Shown here: one piece after another, positions 17,301-27,985 of the stretch
Layout of the letters: each line of letters begins with the position of its first letter
How positions within the stretch are numbered: position 1 is the first letter of the stretch
NCBI GenBank assembly: GCA_040400875.1
Contig: JBBAPK010000027.1
Span: 1 to 38,440, forward strand
Source: PBB1 sp040400875
GTDB taxonomy: Bacteria > Pseudomonadota > Gammaproteobacteria > Burkholderiales > Burkholderiaceae_C
Reading direction: 5' to 3'
Length of the DNA: 38,440 nucleotides
The notes under the pieces: generated by a model
The model's database searches: none
The model's input: the letters and a program-made list of their open reading frames with translations, nothing else
What the model was told of the DNA's origin: nothing
Program-made: the position numbers and the translations under genes

Positions 17301-18734
17301 ATGTCCAACGCCCCGCCCCTCGTCGTCGATCTCGACGGCACGCTCACCCCCACCGACACGCTGCTCGAATCCATCTTGCAGCTGCTGCACCGCTCTCCGT
17401 GGCTGGTGTTTGCGCTGCCGCTGTGGCTGCTGCGCGGGCGGGCGTTTTTCAAGGCCACCATCGCCGAGCGCTGCGAGTTCTCAGCCGAGTGGCTGCCGCT
17501 GCGTGAAGACTTGCTCGAATACCTGCGCGCTCAAAAATCGCTGGGCCGAAAACTTGTGCTGGCCACCGCAGCCGACCGCCGCATTGCCGACGCGGTGGCC
17601 GCGCGGTTGGGCCTGTTCGATCAGGTGCTGGCCAGCGAAGGCGGCGTCAACCTCAAGGGCCGCCACAAGCTCGCGGCCATCCAGGCGCAGGTCGGCGCCG
17701 AATTCACCTATGCCGGCGACAGCGCGGCCGATCTGCCGATCTGGAAGGCGGCGCGCTCTGCCATCGTGGTGGGTGCCACGGCGGCCGTGGCACGCGAGGC
17801 CCAAGCGGCCACACCCATCGAGCTGCAGATGGACAACACGCCGGCCACCGCACGCGTTTGGGTGCGCCAGCTGCGCGTGCACCAGTGGGCCAAGAACATC
17901 TTGCTGTTCGTGCCGCTGCTCACCTCGTTCGGCTTTGGCGACGCCACGCGCGTGGCGCACGCAGCACTTGCATTTCTGGCGTTCTCGTTGGCGGCTTCGG
18001 CGACCTATGTGTTCAACGACCTGTGGGATCTGGACAGCGACCGCGCCCACCCGCGCAAGAAGAACCGGCCGCTGGCCAGTGCGGTCATACCGGTCGGCAG
18101 CGCGGTGACCGTAGCGTGCGCCTTGCTGGTTGTGGCTTTGCTGATCGCCGCGCAGGTCAACGCTGCTTTCGTCGCCATGCTGGTCGCCTATCTTGTGCTG
18201 ACCACCGCCTACAGCTGGTACCTCAAGGCGTTTTGCATGATCGATGTGCTGATGCTGGCCGGACTGTTCACGCTGCGCATCCTGGCCGGCTCGGTGGCGG
18301 TCGATGTGCCCACCAGCCGCTGGCTGATGGCTTTTTCGATCTTCATCTTCTTCAGCCTGGCACTGGTCAAGCGCTGCTCCGAGCTGGTCACGATGGAAAA
18401 ACAAGCGCGCAGCATCGCTCACGGGCGCGACTACCGCGTGGGCGATCTGGTGGTGCTGTGGCCCACCGGCGTGGCCGCCGGACTGGCCTCGGTGGTGGTG
18501 TTCTGGCTGTTCATCAACGCGCCCGAAGTTCAGCAGCGCTATGCCACGCCCGAGCTGCTGTGGGTGATCGGCTTCGCTCTGATCTACTGGCTGTCGAGGT
18601 TGTGGATCAAGACCGCGCGAGGCCTCATGCACGACGATCCGCTGGTCTACGCGCTGGTCGATCGAACCAGCCGGCTGACGGTGATTGGCATGGTGGGCGT
18701 GGCGCTGGTGGCTTACTTCGTCAAGCTGGGCTGA
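17301..18734 (+). CDS. HAD-UbiA fusion prenyltransferase (polyprenyl-phosphate phosphoribosyltransferase-like)
   Basis: This 477-aa inner-membrane enzyme fuses an N-terminal HAD-type phosphatase domain (D10-x-D12 in VVDLDGTLTPTDT; YAGDSAADLPIWKAA near 140) to a UbiA-type prenyltransferase. The latter has about eight membrane helices, RVHQWAKNILLFVPLL near 190 and the Mg-prenyl-diphosphate motif NDLWDLDSD at about 239. Proteins of this architecture are related to decaprenyl-phosphate 5-phosphoribosyltransferase. The HAD part could remove the 5-phosphate to give polyprenyl-phosphate-ribose for cell-surface glycosylation; this is inference from family knowledge. ATG at 17301 is chosen because the HAD motif follows directly. 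The broken membrane protein gene next door could have used the product. Confidence 0.88.
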   Translation: MSNAPPLVVDLDGTLTPTDTLLESILQLLHRSPWLVFALPLWLLRGRAFFKATIAERCEFSAEWLPLREDLLEYLRAQKSLGRKLVLATAADRRIADAVAARLGLFDQVLASEGGVNLKGRHKLAAIQAQVGAEFTYAGDSAADLPIWKAARSAIVVGATAAVAREAQAATPIELQMDNTPATARVWVRQLRVHQWAKNILLFVPLLTSFGFGDATRVAHAALAFLAFSLAASATYVFNDLWDLDSDRAHPRKKNRPLASAVIPVGSAVTVACALLVVALLIAAQVNAAFVAMLVAYLVLTTAYSWYLKAFCMIDVLMLAGLFTLRILAGSVAVDVPTSRWLMAFSIFIFFSLALVKRCSELVTMEKQARSIAHGRDYRVGDLVVLWPTGVAAGLASVVVFWLFINAPEVQQRYATPELLWVIGFALIYWLSRLWIKTARGLMHDDPLVYALVDRTSRLTVIGMVGVALVAYFVKLG

Positions 18735-18778
18735 GACTACGCATTTGCGCCACCGCTGCGATGAAAGCCGACTCACGC

Positions 18779-20116
18779 TTACTTGGACGGGATCAACACG
18801 TCCTGAACCTGATTTCCATGTGTGGTGGGACTCGCCTTGTCCATCCTCTGAGCAATTCGAGGATCTGATCCTCCACTGTCGAAGGCCGTAAGAGCCGTTT
18901 TCAGGTGCGAGCCATTGTTGACGGCTGCAAGTACGGCCAGCGCCAGCATCAAACACAGCGCCAAGCGCCTGTGATCTGCGAGAAACGCCCCCGCGGCCAA
19001 CAGCAGCAGCATCGGAATGAAGTGCAAGGCATACAAGAAAGTCTCCTCCCCGTAGAACAGATGGAGCAAAACCTGTGTTCCCAACGCTGCCGCAACAGCC
19101 AGCCCATACCGCCGCATTTGGGTAGAACGAACAATCGTTGCGCAACCCCAAGCCAGAAAGACGAGCTACAAACCAACGGCCACGGCGTAGCTCGGGTTTC
19201 GCATCGGCGTTACAAGCGACTTGTCACATTGCACCGTAACCCGACGGCCTGTCGGTTCCATCCCGCCCACAGGCCGAGCCTTCGGAATGAGCAACGGCGA
19301 TACAAGCTCGCCCATCAACGCGCAGGAAATGCCACCACGTTCCTCATGCGAGAGGTACTGCCGCTCTCCCGAAAGGGCTTGCAGTTTGAGGCTCGCGGGG
19401 GCAGGAAACACGGCTCTTTGCAAAACCAGCGCGCAAAAAAACAGAGCAAGCGAAGCGGTTGAGATCACCACCGCCTCACGTCTGCCCTTGAGTACAAGAC
19501 TGAGAGCAACAAGCGCCGCCCAATTGCTGATTAACGTACCTGCGACAAGACCGCCGACCACTATCCAAGGAAAAATTCCCATCGATTTCCGAGCGTCGAT
19601 CGCGGCGAGCAGCAGCATGAACACCAGAAACATAGAACTGAGTCCATATGTCTCCGGCACGATGAACTAATACAAGGCGGCTGAGCTACTGATCGCCAAA
19701 AATGTCAATGACAGCGCGTAGACAGCGCGAATGCCGATGACCCGGCAAGTCATAAAGATGGCGGTGGACCAAGCTGAAAAACAGGCCGCGTTGAAGACCC
19801 AGACTGCTTTGATAGGCGACAGGCCAAAGACCGCCATGAGAGCGCCGGTCGAGGGAATCGTGATGAGAGAAAAGAGCGGTCGAAGGTTGGTTCGATGATG
19901 GCTTGCTGCGAATGAAACCATGTCGTCGTAAGCGCGCCATCCGTCCGATTGAAACCATCGCCCCCCTAGCGATCGTGCAACGATCTCATCCGAGAAGTAG
20001 CTGGTGATGAGGTAAACCAACCCCAATGGAACCACGCACGTGATGGCCGCAAAGATGACATCGAAACGGTTTAAAGCATCGCTAAACATCCCGACGGGCG
20101 CCTTTTTCTCACCCAT
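18779..20116 (-). pseudogene. Polytopic membrane protein (GT-C glycosyltransferase-like), two in-frame TAG codons
   Basis: A single reading frame of about 445 codons runs from ATG at 20116 (good Shine-Dalgarno AAGGGGTGAG) to TAA at 18779-18781. It is broken by two in-frame amber codons, at 19669-19667 (after residue 149, SSAALY) and 19168-19166 (after AVAVGL). There is no frameshift: hydrophobic membrane-protein sequence continues on both sides, for example FIVPETYGLSSMFLVFMLLLA after the first stop and LVFLAWGCATIV after the second. Eight or more membrane helices with a loop around ASHHRTNLRPLFSL suggest a GT-C/ArnT-like lipid-sugar glycosyltransferase, but the family is not certain. G+C is about 52-53% in two 60-base samples, well below the neighbours, suggesting acquired DNA now decaying. 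Each amber is one transition away from CAG or TGG. Confidence 0.72.
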
Positions 20117-20197
20117 CGAACTCACCCCTTCAAAAATAGGCTTGAGCCTGTCAGATATCGAACTCAGCCGCCCTGATGGGAAGCCAAACCTGTTGAT

Positions 20198-20665
20198 TCA
20201 CGCTAGCAGCGCCGCCACCACCTCGGGTGGTGCTTGCACCAGCTCGATCAGCACGCCCTCGCCGGCCACCGGGAACTCGTCATTGCTCTTGGGGTGCACG
20301 AAGCAGATGTCGTGACCGGCCGCACCCTTGCGGATGCCGCCCGGCGCGAAGCGCACGCCGTTGGCGCTGAGCCATTCCACAGCCAGCGGCAGATCGTCGA
20401 TCCACAGCCCGATGTGGTTGAGCGGCGTGGTGTGCACCGCCGGCTTCTTGTCGGGGTCGATGGGCTGCATCAGATCGACCTCGACGCGGTGCACGCCACG
20501 GCCCATGGCGCAGATGTCCTCGTCAACGTTCTCGCGTTCGCTCACGAAGTTGCCGGTGACTTCAAGCCCCAGCTTGTCGACCCACAGCGTGCGCAGCCGC
20601 TCCTTGCTGGGCCCGCCGATGGCCACCTGCTGGATGCCCAGCACCTTGAACGGACGTGTCGTCAT
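20198..20665 (-). CDS. VOC-family protein, probable methylmalonyl-CoA epimerase
   Basis: This 155-aa protein has the two beta-alpha-beta modules of the vicinal-oxygen-chelate fold: VLGIQQVAIG at the start and LNHIGLWIDDL near residue 95, with GVLIELVQAP near the end. The second-module His and C-terminal Glu match metal ligands of methylmalonyl-CoA epimerase. The first ligand position, usually His in DHVAI, appears as Gln. It starts 9 bp after the carboxylase alpha stop and is the last gene of the methylmalonyl-CoA operon. Epimerisation of (S)- to (R)-methylmalonyl-CoA is the otherwise missing step, so context supports the call; a glyoxalase-like role cannot be excluded. Confidence 0.72.
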   Translation of the reverse strand: MTTRPFKVLGIQQVAIGGPSKERLRTLWVDKLGLEVTGNFVSERENVDEDICAMGRGVHRVEVDLMQPIDPDKKPAVHTTPLNHIGLWIDDLPLAVEWLSANGVRFAPGGIRKGAAGHDICFVHPKSNDEFPVAGEGVLIELVQAPPEVVAALLA

Positions 20666-20674
20666 TCGGGGGCC

Positions 20675-22705
20675 CTACTCAAAACAGATGATGACTTGAT
20701 CGACCGCCAGGCTCTCGCCCTTGGCGGCACGCACCTCGGAGACCACGGCGTCTTGCGTGGCGACCAGGATGTTTTCCATCTTCATCGCCTCGATCACCGC
20801 GAGCTTCTCGCCAACGAGCACCTTTTGGCCGGGCTGCACAGCCACTTCAACCAGCAGACCGGGCATCGGCGACAGCAAGAAGCGCGACAGGTCGGGCGGC
20901 GCCTTGAAAGGCATCAGCTTGGACATCTGCGCAGCCAACGGCGACAGCACCGTGGCGTCGATCTGCGCGCCGTTGTGAATCACGCGGTAGACCAGGCCAT
21001 GGCGCTCGATCTGCGCACAGAACGGCCGACCGTCGATGCGCCCGTGGATGACCACCTCACGCAGCGGCGTGTCAAACGCGATGCGCTGGCTGCTGCCCTC
21101 GAGGTTGACGCGATAGCCATCGCCTTGCGGCATGACGTGCACCGGGACGTGCTCGGCCTTGCCTTGGTCGTCCATGGTGATGACCACCGCCTCGGGCTTG
21201 ACCATCAGTTCATGGCCAGGCAACTGGCCGCTGATGCGTGCCGATCGGTCGAGGTGGATGCGGTGCGCCACGGCGGCCAGCGCGCGCAGCAGCACCAGAT
21301 CGGTGCCGGGCGATGCGTTGCGCGAAAAGCCATTGGGGTACTGCTCGGCGATGAAACCGGTGTTGAAGTCGCCGGCCACAAACTTGGGGTGCGCCAGCAG
21401 CGCGGCCTGGAACGGAATGTTCGAGCTGATGCCCCGGATGGCAAAGCCGTTGAGCGCCTCGCGCATCTTGGCGATGGCATCGAGCCGGTCATGGCCATGC
21501 ACCACCAGCTTGGCGATCATCGAGTCGTAGAACATCGGGATTTCGCCGCCATCGACCACGCCGGTGTCCACGCGCACGCCACCGTCTCGCGGCACCTCGC
21601 CGCTGGCGATCCAGGTCTCGACAGGCGGCGCGAATTTCACCAGCCGGCCCGTCGACGGCAAGAAGCCGCGGAACGGGTCTTCGGCGTTGATGCGGCACTC
21701 GATGGCCCAGCCTTGGCGCTTGATCTCGGACTGCTTGAACGGCAGCGCCTCGCCGGCGGCCACGCGGATCATCAGCTCGACCAGATCGAGCCCGGTGATG
21801 CCTTCAGTGACCGGGTGCTCCACCTGCAGTCGGGTGTTCATCTCAAGGAAGAAAAAGCTCTTGTCCTTGCCGACCACGAATTCGACCGTGCCGGCCGACT
21901 GGTAGTTCACAGCCTTGGCCAGTTGCACCGCCTGCTCGCCCATGGCGCGGCGGGTCGCGTCATCCAGGAAGGGGCTGGGCGCTTCTTCGATCACCTTTTG
22001 GTGGCGGCGCTGGATCGAGCACTCGCGCTCCCACAGGTACACGGTGTTGCCGTGCGCGTCGCCGAGCACCTGGATCTCGATGTGGCGCGGTTCTTCGACG
22101 AACTTCTCGATGAACACGCGGTCGTCGCCGAAGCTGTTGCGCGCCTCGTTGCGGCACGAGGTGAAGCCCTCGAACGCTTGCTTGTCGTCATGCGCCACAC
22201 GCAGACCCTTGCCGCCGCCGCCCGCACTCGCCTTGATCATCACCGGGTAGCCGATGCCCCGCGCGATGCCCACCGCGGCCTCGGCGGTTTCGATGGCCTC
22301 GTTGTGGCCGGGGATGGTGTTGACCTGGGCCTGACCAGCGAGCTTCTTCGATTCGATCTTGTCGCCCATCGCCGCGATCGAGGCGTGTTTGGGGCCGATG
22401 AAGACAATGCCCTCTTCTTCCACGCGGCGCGCGAATTCAGAGTTCTCGCTGAGAAATCCATAGCCCGGGTGCACGGCTTGGGCACCTGTTTGCTTGCAAG
22501 CGGCAATGATCTTGTCCATCACCAGATACGACTCGCGCGACGCCGCCGGCCCGATGTGCACCGCCTCGTCGGCCAACTCCACATGGCGCGCATCGCGGTC
22601 GGCGTCGGAATAGACAGCCACCGTGCGGATACCCATCTTCTTCGCGGTCTTGATCACCCGACAGGCGATCTCTCCACGGTTTGCAATCAGAATTTTTGTG
22701 AACAC
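20675..22705 (-). CDS. pccA: Propionyl-CoA carboxylase alpha subunit (biotin carboxylase + biotin carrier)
   Basis: This 676-aa protein carboxylates its own biotin with ATP and bicarbonate. It supplies the PccB transcarboxylase, converting propionyl-CoA to methylmalonyl-CoA in the cytoplasm. It begins KILIANRGEIACRVI; the ATP-grasp glycine loop SAGGGGKG is at 160-167, EMNTRLQVEHPVTE lies in the active site, and the biotinyl lysine is near 642 in EAMKMEN. The region between is the linker domain of acyl-CoA carboxylase alpha subunits, which separates it from AccC. The start is GTG at 22705, preceded by GAGGT. It is split from pccB by 327 bp of palindromic DNA, so it may have its own promoter or rely on read-through. 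Confidence 0.95.
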   Translation of the reverse strand: MFTKILIANRGEIACRVIKTAKKMGIRTVAVYSDADRDARHVELADEAVHIGPAASRESYLVMDKIIAACKQTGAQAVHPGYGFLSENSEFARRVEEEGIVFIGPKHASIAAMGDKIESKKLAGQAQVNTIPGHNEAIETAEAAVGIARGIGYPVMIKASAGGGGKGLRVAHDDKQAFEGFTSCRNEARNSFGDDRVFIEKFVEEPRHIEIQVLGDAHGNTVYLWERECSIQRRHQKVIEEAPSPFLDDATRRAMGEQAVQLAKAVNYQSAGTVEFVVGKDKSFFFLEMNTRLQVEHPVTEGITGLDLVELMIRVAAGEALPFKQSEIKRQGWAIECRINAEDPFRGFLPSTGRLVKFAPPVETWIASGEVPRDGGVRVDTGVVDGGEIPMFYDSMIAKLVVHGHDRLDAIAKMREALNGFAIRGISSNIPFQAALLAHPKFVAGDFNTGFIAEQYPNGFSRNASPGTDLVLLRALAAVAHRIHLDRSARISGQLPGHELMVKPEAVVITMDDQGKAEHVPVHVMPQGDGYRVNLEGSSQRIAFDTPLREVVIHGRIDGRPFCAQIERHGLVYRVIHNGAQIDATVLSPLAAQMSKLMPFKAPPDLSRFLLSPMPGLLVEVAVQPGQKVLVGEKLAVIEAMKMENILVATQDAVVSEVRAAKGESLAVDQVIICFE

Positions 22706-22768
22706 GATGACCTCATGGCTTTGTTGTGGTCTGTCTCAGAAAAGACAAGAGATACAAGGGGCTTCTCG

Positions 22769-23003
22769 CTGGTCGAGGCGGGTGGGCAGGCGATTGCGCT
22801 CATGTCCCCCGGGACTGGCTGTGCCAGCCCCTCCTCCTTTACTTCGCTACATCGCCTACCCACCCCCCTCGACAGAGCTGCCTGCCTGCCAGCGCCCCAT
22901 ACCCGCCGCCACCGGCTTGGATCAGGTCGCTGTGGCGTTTTGCGCAGCGAAATAAAGGAGGAGGCCGCAGGCCGGGGGACATTCGCGGAGCAGAACGCCA
23001 CAG
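22769..23003. repeat. Composite palindromic element between pccB and pccA
   Basis: The 327-bp gap between the two carboxylase genes holds no gene but three imperfect inverted-repeat pairs. The pairs are 22769-22795 with 22851-22878 (GGTCGAGG...GGCGAT type), 22802-22848 with 22946-22982 (GTCCCCCGG...CCTCCTCCTTTA...TTCGCT type), and 22930-22943 with 22990-23003 (CTGTGGCGTTTTGC / GCAGAACGCCACAG). The pairs interleave, so alternative hairpins can form. It looks like a mosaic of dispersed intergenic repeats. It could act as a partial terminator or mRNA-stability element that sets the PccB:PccA ratio; that role is inference. Confidence 0.7.
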
Positions 23004-23032
23004 TGGCCTAATCCTGCGCAAAGCAACCGCAA

Positions 23033-24565
<1,533 letters not shown>

Positions 24566-24607
24566 GGTGTCTCGTCGGAGTGGTCAAGGTGCAGGCCGCA
24601 GCCCGCG

Positions 24608-25630
24608 TCAGGGGTTGGGGGGTGTTGATTCGGGAGGCTCGAACACAGCGAGCAAGGCGCGCGCCGCGACCGAAGGCGCGACGCGAAATTCACGCACCTG
24701 CGCCGTCAGCGATGGCAGCCGCGCCTGAACCTCGGGGTGTCTCTTGAAGTCGGCCTGCAGCCGCGACTGGATCAGCTCCCACATCCAGGCCAGCGCCTGC
24801 TGCTGGCGCCGCGAGGCGAATTCTCCGCTGGCGTGGCGCAGCGCATGAAAGCGGTCAACGTGGGCGATGAACGCGGTCAGCCCCTGGCCCTTGAGCGCGC
24901 TCAGCGACATGACTTGCGCTTGCCACTTCTCGGGCTCGGCGTCTTGCCGCGACGGCGGGCTGTAGATGCGCAGCACGCCGGCGATGTTGGCTTCGGCGCG
25001 GGCGGCCGCGGTGGCATCGATGTCGGCCTTGTTGATGACCACCAGATCGGCCAGCTCCATCACGCCTTTCTTGATGGCTTGCAGGTCGTCGCCGGCATTG
25101 GGCAGTTGCATCAGCACGAACATGTCGGTCATGCCGGCAACCGCGGTTTCGCTCTGGCCGACGCCCACCGTCTCGACGATCACCACGTCATAGCCGGCGG
25201 CCTCGCACACCAGCATCGCCTCGCGGGTTTTTTCGGCCACGCCGCCCAGCGTGCCCGACGCAGGGCTGGGGCGGATGTAGGCCTGCAGGTTGACCGACAG
25301 ATGCTCCATGCGCGTCTTGTCGCCCAGGATGGAGCCCCCGTGCACGCTGGACGACGGGTCGATGGCCAGCACCGCCACGCGCTGGCCGCGTGCAATCAGC
25401 GCCAGACCCAGCGCCTCGATGAAGGTCGACTTGCCCACACCCGGCACGCCCGAGATGCCCAGCCGCGTGGCCTTGCCGGTGCGCGGCAGCAGCGAATTGA
25501 GCAGCGCATCGGCTCGCACGCGGTGGTCGGCGCGCGTCGACTCGAGCAGTGTGATCGCTTTGGCGATCGCGCGCCGCTCGCCCGCACACACCCCTTGGTG
25601 CAAGGCTTGGTCGTCGGGGTTGAGGCTCAA
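24608..25630 (-). CDS. meaB: Methylmalonyl-CoA mutase-associated GTPase MeaB
   Basis: MeaB is a G3E-family GTPase that gates cobalamin loading of methylmalonyl-CoA mutase and protects it from inactivation (older annotation: ArgK/LAO transport ATPase). The 340-aa protein has Walker A GVPGVGKST at 61-69, DPSSSVHGGSILGDKTRM, a switch II segment ETVGVGQSE, and NKAD for guanine specificity. No ATG fits. The chosen TTG at 25630 gives MSLNPDDQALHQGV and a normal family length, and lies 17 bp after the mutase stop. An in-frame extension into the mutase gene is possible but unlikely. Confidence 0.93.
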   Translation of the reverse strand: MSLNPDDQALHQGVCAGERRAIAKAITLLESTRADHRVRADALLNSLLPRTGKATRLGISGVPGVGKSTFIEALGLALIARGQRVAVLAIDPSSSVHGGSILGDKTRMEHLSVNLQAYIRPSPASGTLGGVAEKTREAMLVCEAAGYDVVIVETVGVGQSETAVAGMTDMFVLMQLPNAGDDLQAIKKGVMELADLVVINKADIDATAAARAEANIAGVLRIYSPPSRQDAEPEKWQAQVMSLSALKGQGLTAFIAHVDRFHALRHASGEFASRRQQQALAWMWELIQSRLQADFKRHPEVQARLPSLTAQVREFRVAPSVAARALLAVFEPPESTPPNP

Positions 25631-25646
25631 GGCTGCGGCGCCGTGG

Positions 25647-27872
25647 TCAGACCTTGGCAGCCGCGCGGCTGGCCAGACCCATGCGGATCTGCTCGAGCAC
25701 GTCCTTGGCGCTGGCCGGGATCGGCGTGCCGGGGCCGTAGATGCCCTTGACGCCGGCTTCGTACAAAAACTCGTAGTCAGCACGCGGGATCACGCCGCCC
25801 ACGAACACGATGATGTCGTCGGCGCCTTGGGCGCGCAGCGCCGCGATGATCTCGGGCACCAGCGTCTTGTGCCCTGCCGCCAGCGTGCTCACGCCCACGG
25901 CGTGCACGTCGTTTTCGATTGCCTGACGGGCGCACTCTTCGGCGGTCTGGAACAGCGGGCCCATGTCAACGTCGAAGCCCAGATCGGCATAAGCGGTGGC
26001 CACCACCTTGGCGCCACGGTCATGGCCGTCCTGGCCGAGCTTGGCGATCATCACGCGGGGGCGACGGCCTTCGGCTTCGGCGAACGCGGCGATCTCGTCT
26101 TGCAGCTGCGCCCAGCCTTCGGCGCTGTCGTAGGCGGCGGCGTACACGCCGGTGACCTTTTGCGTGTCGGCGCGGTGGCGGCCCCAGGCTTTTTCGAGCG
26201 CATCGCTGACCTCGCCCACCGTGGCGCGCAAGCGCATCGCGCGGATCGCCAGATCGAGCAGGTTGGCGCGGCCGGCCGGCTTGTCGCTGCCATGCGCTGC
26301 GCTTTCGGTCTCGGCGTTGCAGGCCTCGGCGCACGCCGTGAGCGCGTCGAGCGCGGCGCTCACCGCAGCGCTGTCGCGGCTGGCGCGGATGTCTTTCAGG
26401 CGCGCGACTTGGTTTTCGCGCACCGCCACGTTGTCGATGCTCAGCGTGTCGATCGCGTCTTCGGTTTCAAGCCGGTACTTGTTGACGCCGACGATCACGT
26501 CGCGGCGCGAGTCGATGCGCGCTTGCTTTTCGGTGGCGCTGGCTTCGATCTTCAGCTTGGCCCAGCCGCTGTCCACGGCCTTGACCATGCCGCCCATCGC
26601 ATCGACTTCCTCGATGATCTTCCAGGCGGCGTCGGCCATGTCTTGCGTGAGCTTTTCCATCATGTAGCTGCCGGCCCACGGGTCGACCACGCTGGTGATG
26701 TGGGTTTCTTCTTGAAGGATGAGCTGCGTGTTGCGCGCGATGCGGGCACTGAACTCGGTGGGCAGCGCGATGGCTTCGTCCAGACCGTTGGTGTGCAGGC
26801 TTTGGGTGCCACCGAACACCGCAGCCATCGCCTCGATGGTGGTGCGCACAACGTTGTTGTAGGGGTCTTGCTCGGCCAGGCTCCAGCCCGAGGTCTGGCT
26901 GTGCGTGCGCAGCATCAGGCTCTTGGGGCTCTTGGCGTTGAAGCCGCTCATGATTCGCCACCACAGCACCCGCGCGGCGCGCATCTTGGCGATCTCAAGG
27001 TAGAAATTCATGCCCACCGCCCAGAAAAAGCTCAGGCGTCCGGCGAAGTCGTCGACATCCAGGCCCTTGGCCAGCGCGGTCTTCACGTATTGCTTGCCGT
27101 CGGCCAGCGTGAACGCCAGCTCGAGCGCCTGGTTGGCGCCGGCTTCTTGCATGTGATAGCCCGAGATACTGATCGAGTTGAACTTCGGCATCTGTTGTGC
27201 CGTGTATTCGATGATGTCGCCCACGATCTGCATGCTGGGCTCGGGCGGGTAGATGTAGGTGTTGCGGACCATGAACTCCTTGAGGATGTCGTTCTGTATG
27301 GTCCCGGTGAGCTGCGCCTGGCCCACCCCCTGCTCTTCGGCCGCCACCACAAAGGCGGCCAGCACCGGCAGCACCGCGCCGTTCATCGTCATGCTCACGC
27401 TGACCTTGTCGAGCGGAATACCGTTGAAGAGGATCTTCATGTCCTCGACGCTGTCGATGGCCACACCGGCCTTGCCCACGTCGCCGGTGACGCGCGGATG
27501 GTCGCTGTCATAGCCGCGGTGGGTGGCCAGATCGAACGCCACGCTCACGCCTTGACCGCCGGCGGCCAGCGCCTTGCGGTAGAAATCATTCGACGCCTCG
27601 GCGGTGGAAAAACCGGCGTACTGGCGAATCGTCCACGGCCGCACCGCGTACATGGTGGCTTGTGGGCCGCGCAGATAAGGCGCGAAGCCCGGCAGCGTGT
27701 CGGTGTGCGGCAAGTCTTTCAGATCGGCCGCGGTGTACAGCGGCTTGACCACCAGGCCTTCAGGCGTGACCCAGTTGAGCGCATCGACATCGCCGCCGGG
27801 TGCCGATTTGGCAGCGGCCTTGTGCCATTGGTCGAGCGCGTCGGAGTTCAGGTGCTTGGGGTCGACAGACAT
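25647..27872 (-). CDS. scpA: Methylmalonyl-CoA mutase (single-chain type)
   Basis: This adenosylcobalamin-dependent mutase rearranges (R)-methylmalonyl-CoA to succinyl-CoA, feeding propionate carbon into the TCA cycle. The 741-aa protein joins a TIM-barrel substrate domain (YAVRPWTIRQYAGFSTAE near 85, DLATHRGYDSDHPRV, GSYMMEKLT) to a C-terminal B12 domain. That domain has the base-off ligand motif DGHDRG (His about 617), then GPLFQTAEE and FVGGVIPRADYEFL. It is the homodimeric single-subunit form like E. coli Sbm. ATG at 27872 is preceded by GGAGA at ideal spacing; an in-frame upstream ATG at 27902 is less likely. It is first in the operon scpA-meaB-pccB-pccA-epimerase. Confidence 0.96.
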   Translation of the reverse strand: MSVDPKHLNSDALDQWHKAAAKSAPGGDVDALNWVTPEGLVVKPLYTAADLKDLPHTDTLPGFAPYLRGPQATMYAVRPWTIRQYAGFSTAEASNDFYRKALAAGGQGVSVAFDLATHRGYDSDHPRVTGDVGKAGVAIDSVEDMKILFNGIPLDKVSVSMTMNGAVLPVLAAFVVAAEEQGVGQAQLTGTIQNDILKEFMVRNTYIYPPEPSMQIVGDIIEYTAQQMPKFNSISISGYHMQEAGANQALELAFTLADGKQYVKTALAKGLDVDDFAGRLSFFWAVGMNFYLEIAKMRAARVLWWRIMSGFNAKSPKSLMLRTHSQTSGWSLAEQDPYNNVVRTTIEAMAAVFGGTQSLHTNGLDEAIALPTEFSARIARNTQLILQEETHITSVVDPWAGSYMMEKLTQDMADAAWKIIEEVDAMGGMVKAVDSGWAKLKIEASATEKQARIDSRRDVIVGVNKYRLETEDAIDTLSIDNVAVRENQVARLKDIRASRDSAAVSAALDALTACAEACNAETESAAHGSDKPAGRANLLDLAIRAMRLRATVGEVSDALEKAWGRHRADTQKVTGVYAAAYDSAEGWAQLQDEIAAFAEAEGRRPRVMIAKLGQDGHDRGAKVVATAYADLGFDVDMGPLFQTAEECARQAIENDVHAVGVSTLAAGHKTLVPEIIAALRAQGADDIIVFVGGVIPRADYEFLYEAGVKGIYGPGTPIPASAKDVLEQIRMGLASRAAAKV

Positions 27873-27965
27873 GGATTCTCCGATCGATGCGGTGTTCAGC
27901 ACGGGCCCAACCTTAGCCGATGGCAGGATGCCTCGGCGAGTGGGCCAGCATGACCACCGTCATGC

Positions 27966-27985
27966 ATAATTCAAAATTAAATTAT
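27966..27985. promoter_or_regulatory. AT-rich inverted repeat, candidate GntR operator and divergent promoter
   Basis: The 146-bp region between the mutase and gntR genes contains a sharply AT-rich stretch with the inverted repeat ATAATT-N8-AATTAT. On the minus strand it also contains TATAAT, a perfect -10 hexamer. GntR/FCD regulators bind short two-fold symmetric sites near their own promoters, so this is the likely operator for both directions. Position and symmetry are seen; binding is inferred. Confidence 0.5.

Noticed and set aside
18779..20116. Amber recoding (pyrrolysine or stop-codon read-through) in the broken membrane gene
   Set aside because: Other genes in the window end in TAG, no suppressor or PYLIS-like element is visible, and the low G+C favours decay of acquired DNA.
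20234..23011. Very long open frame on the plus strand across pccA
   Set aside because: It is antisense to clear biotin carboxylase sequence; such shadows arise from G/C-biased third codon positions. The translation is His/Arg/Gln-rich with no family resemblance.
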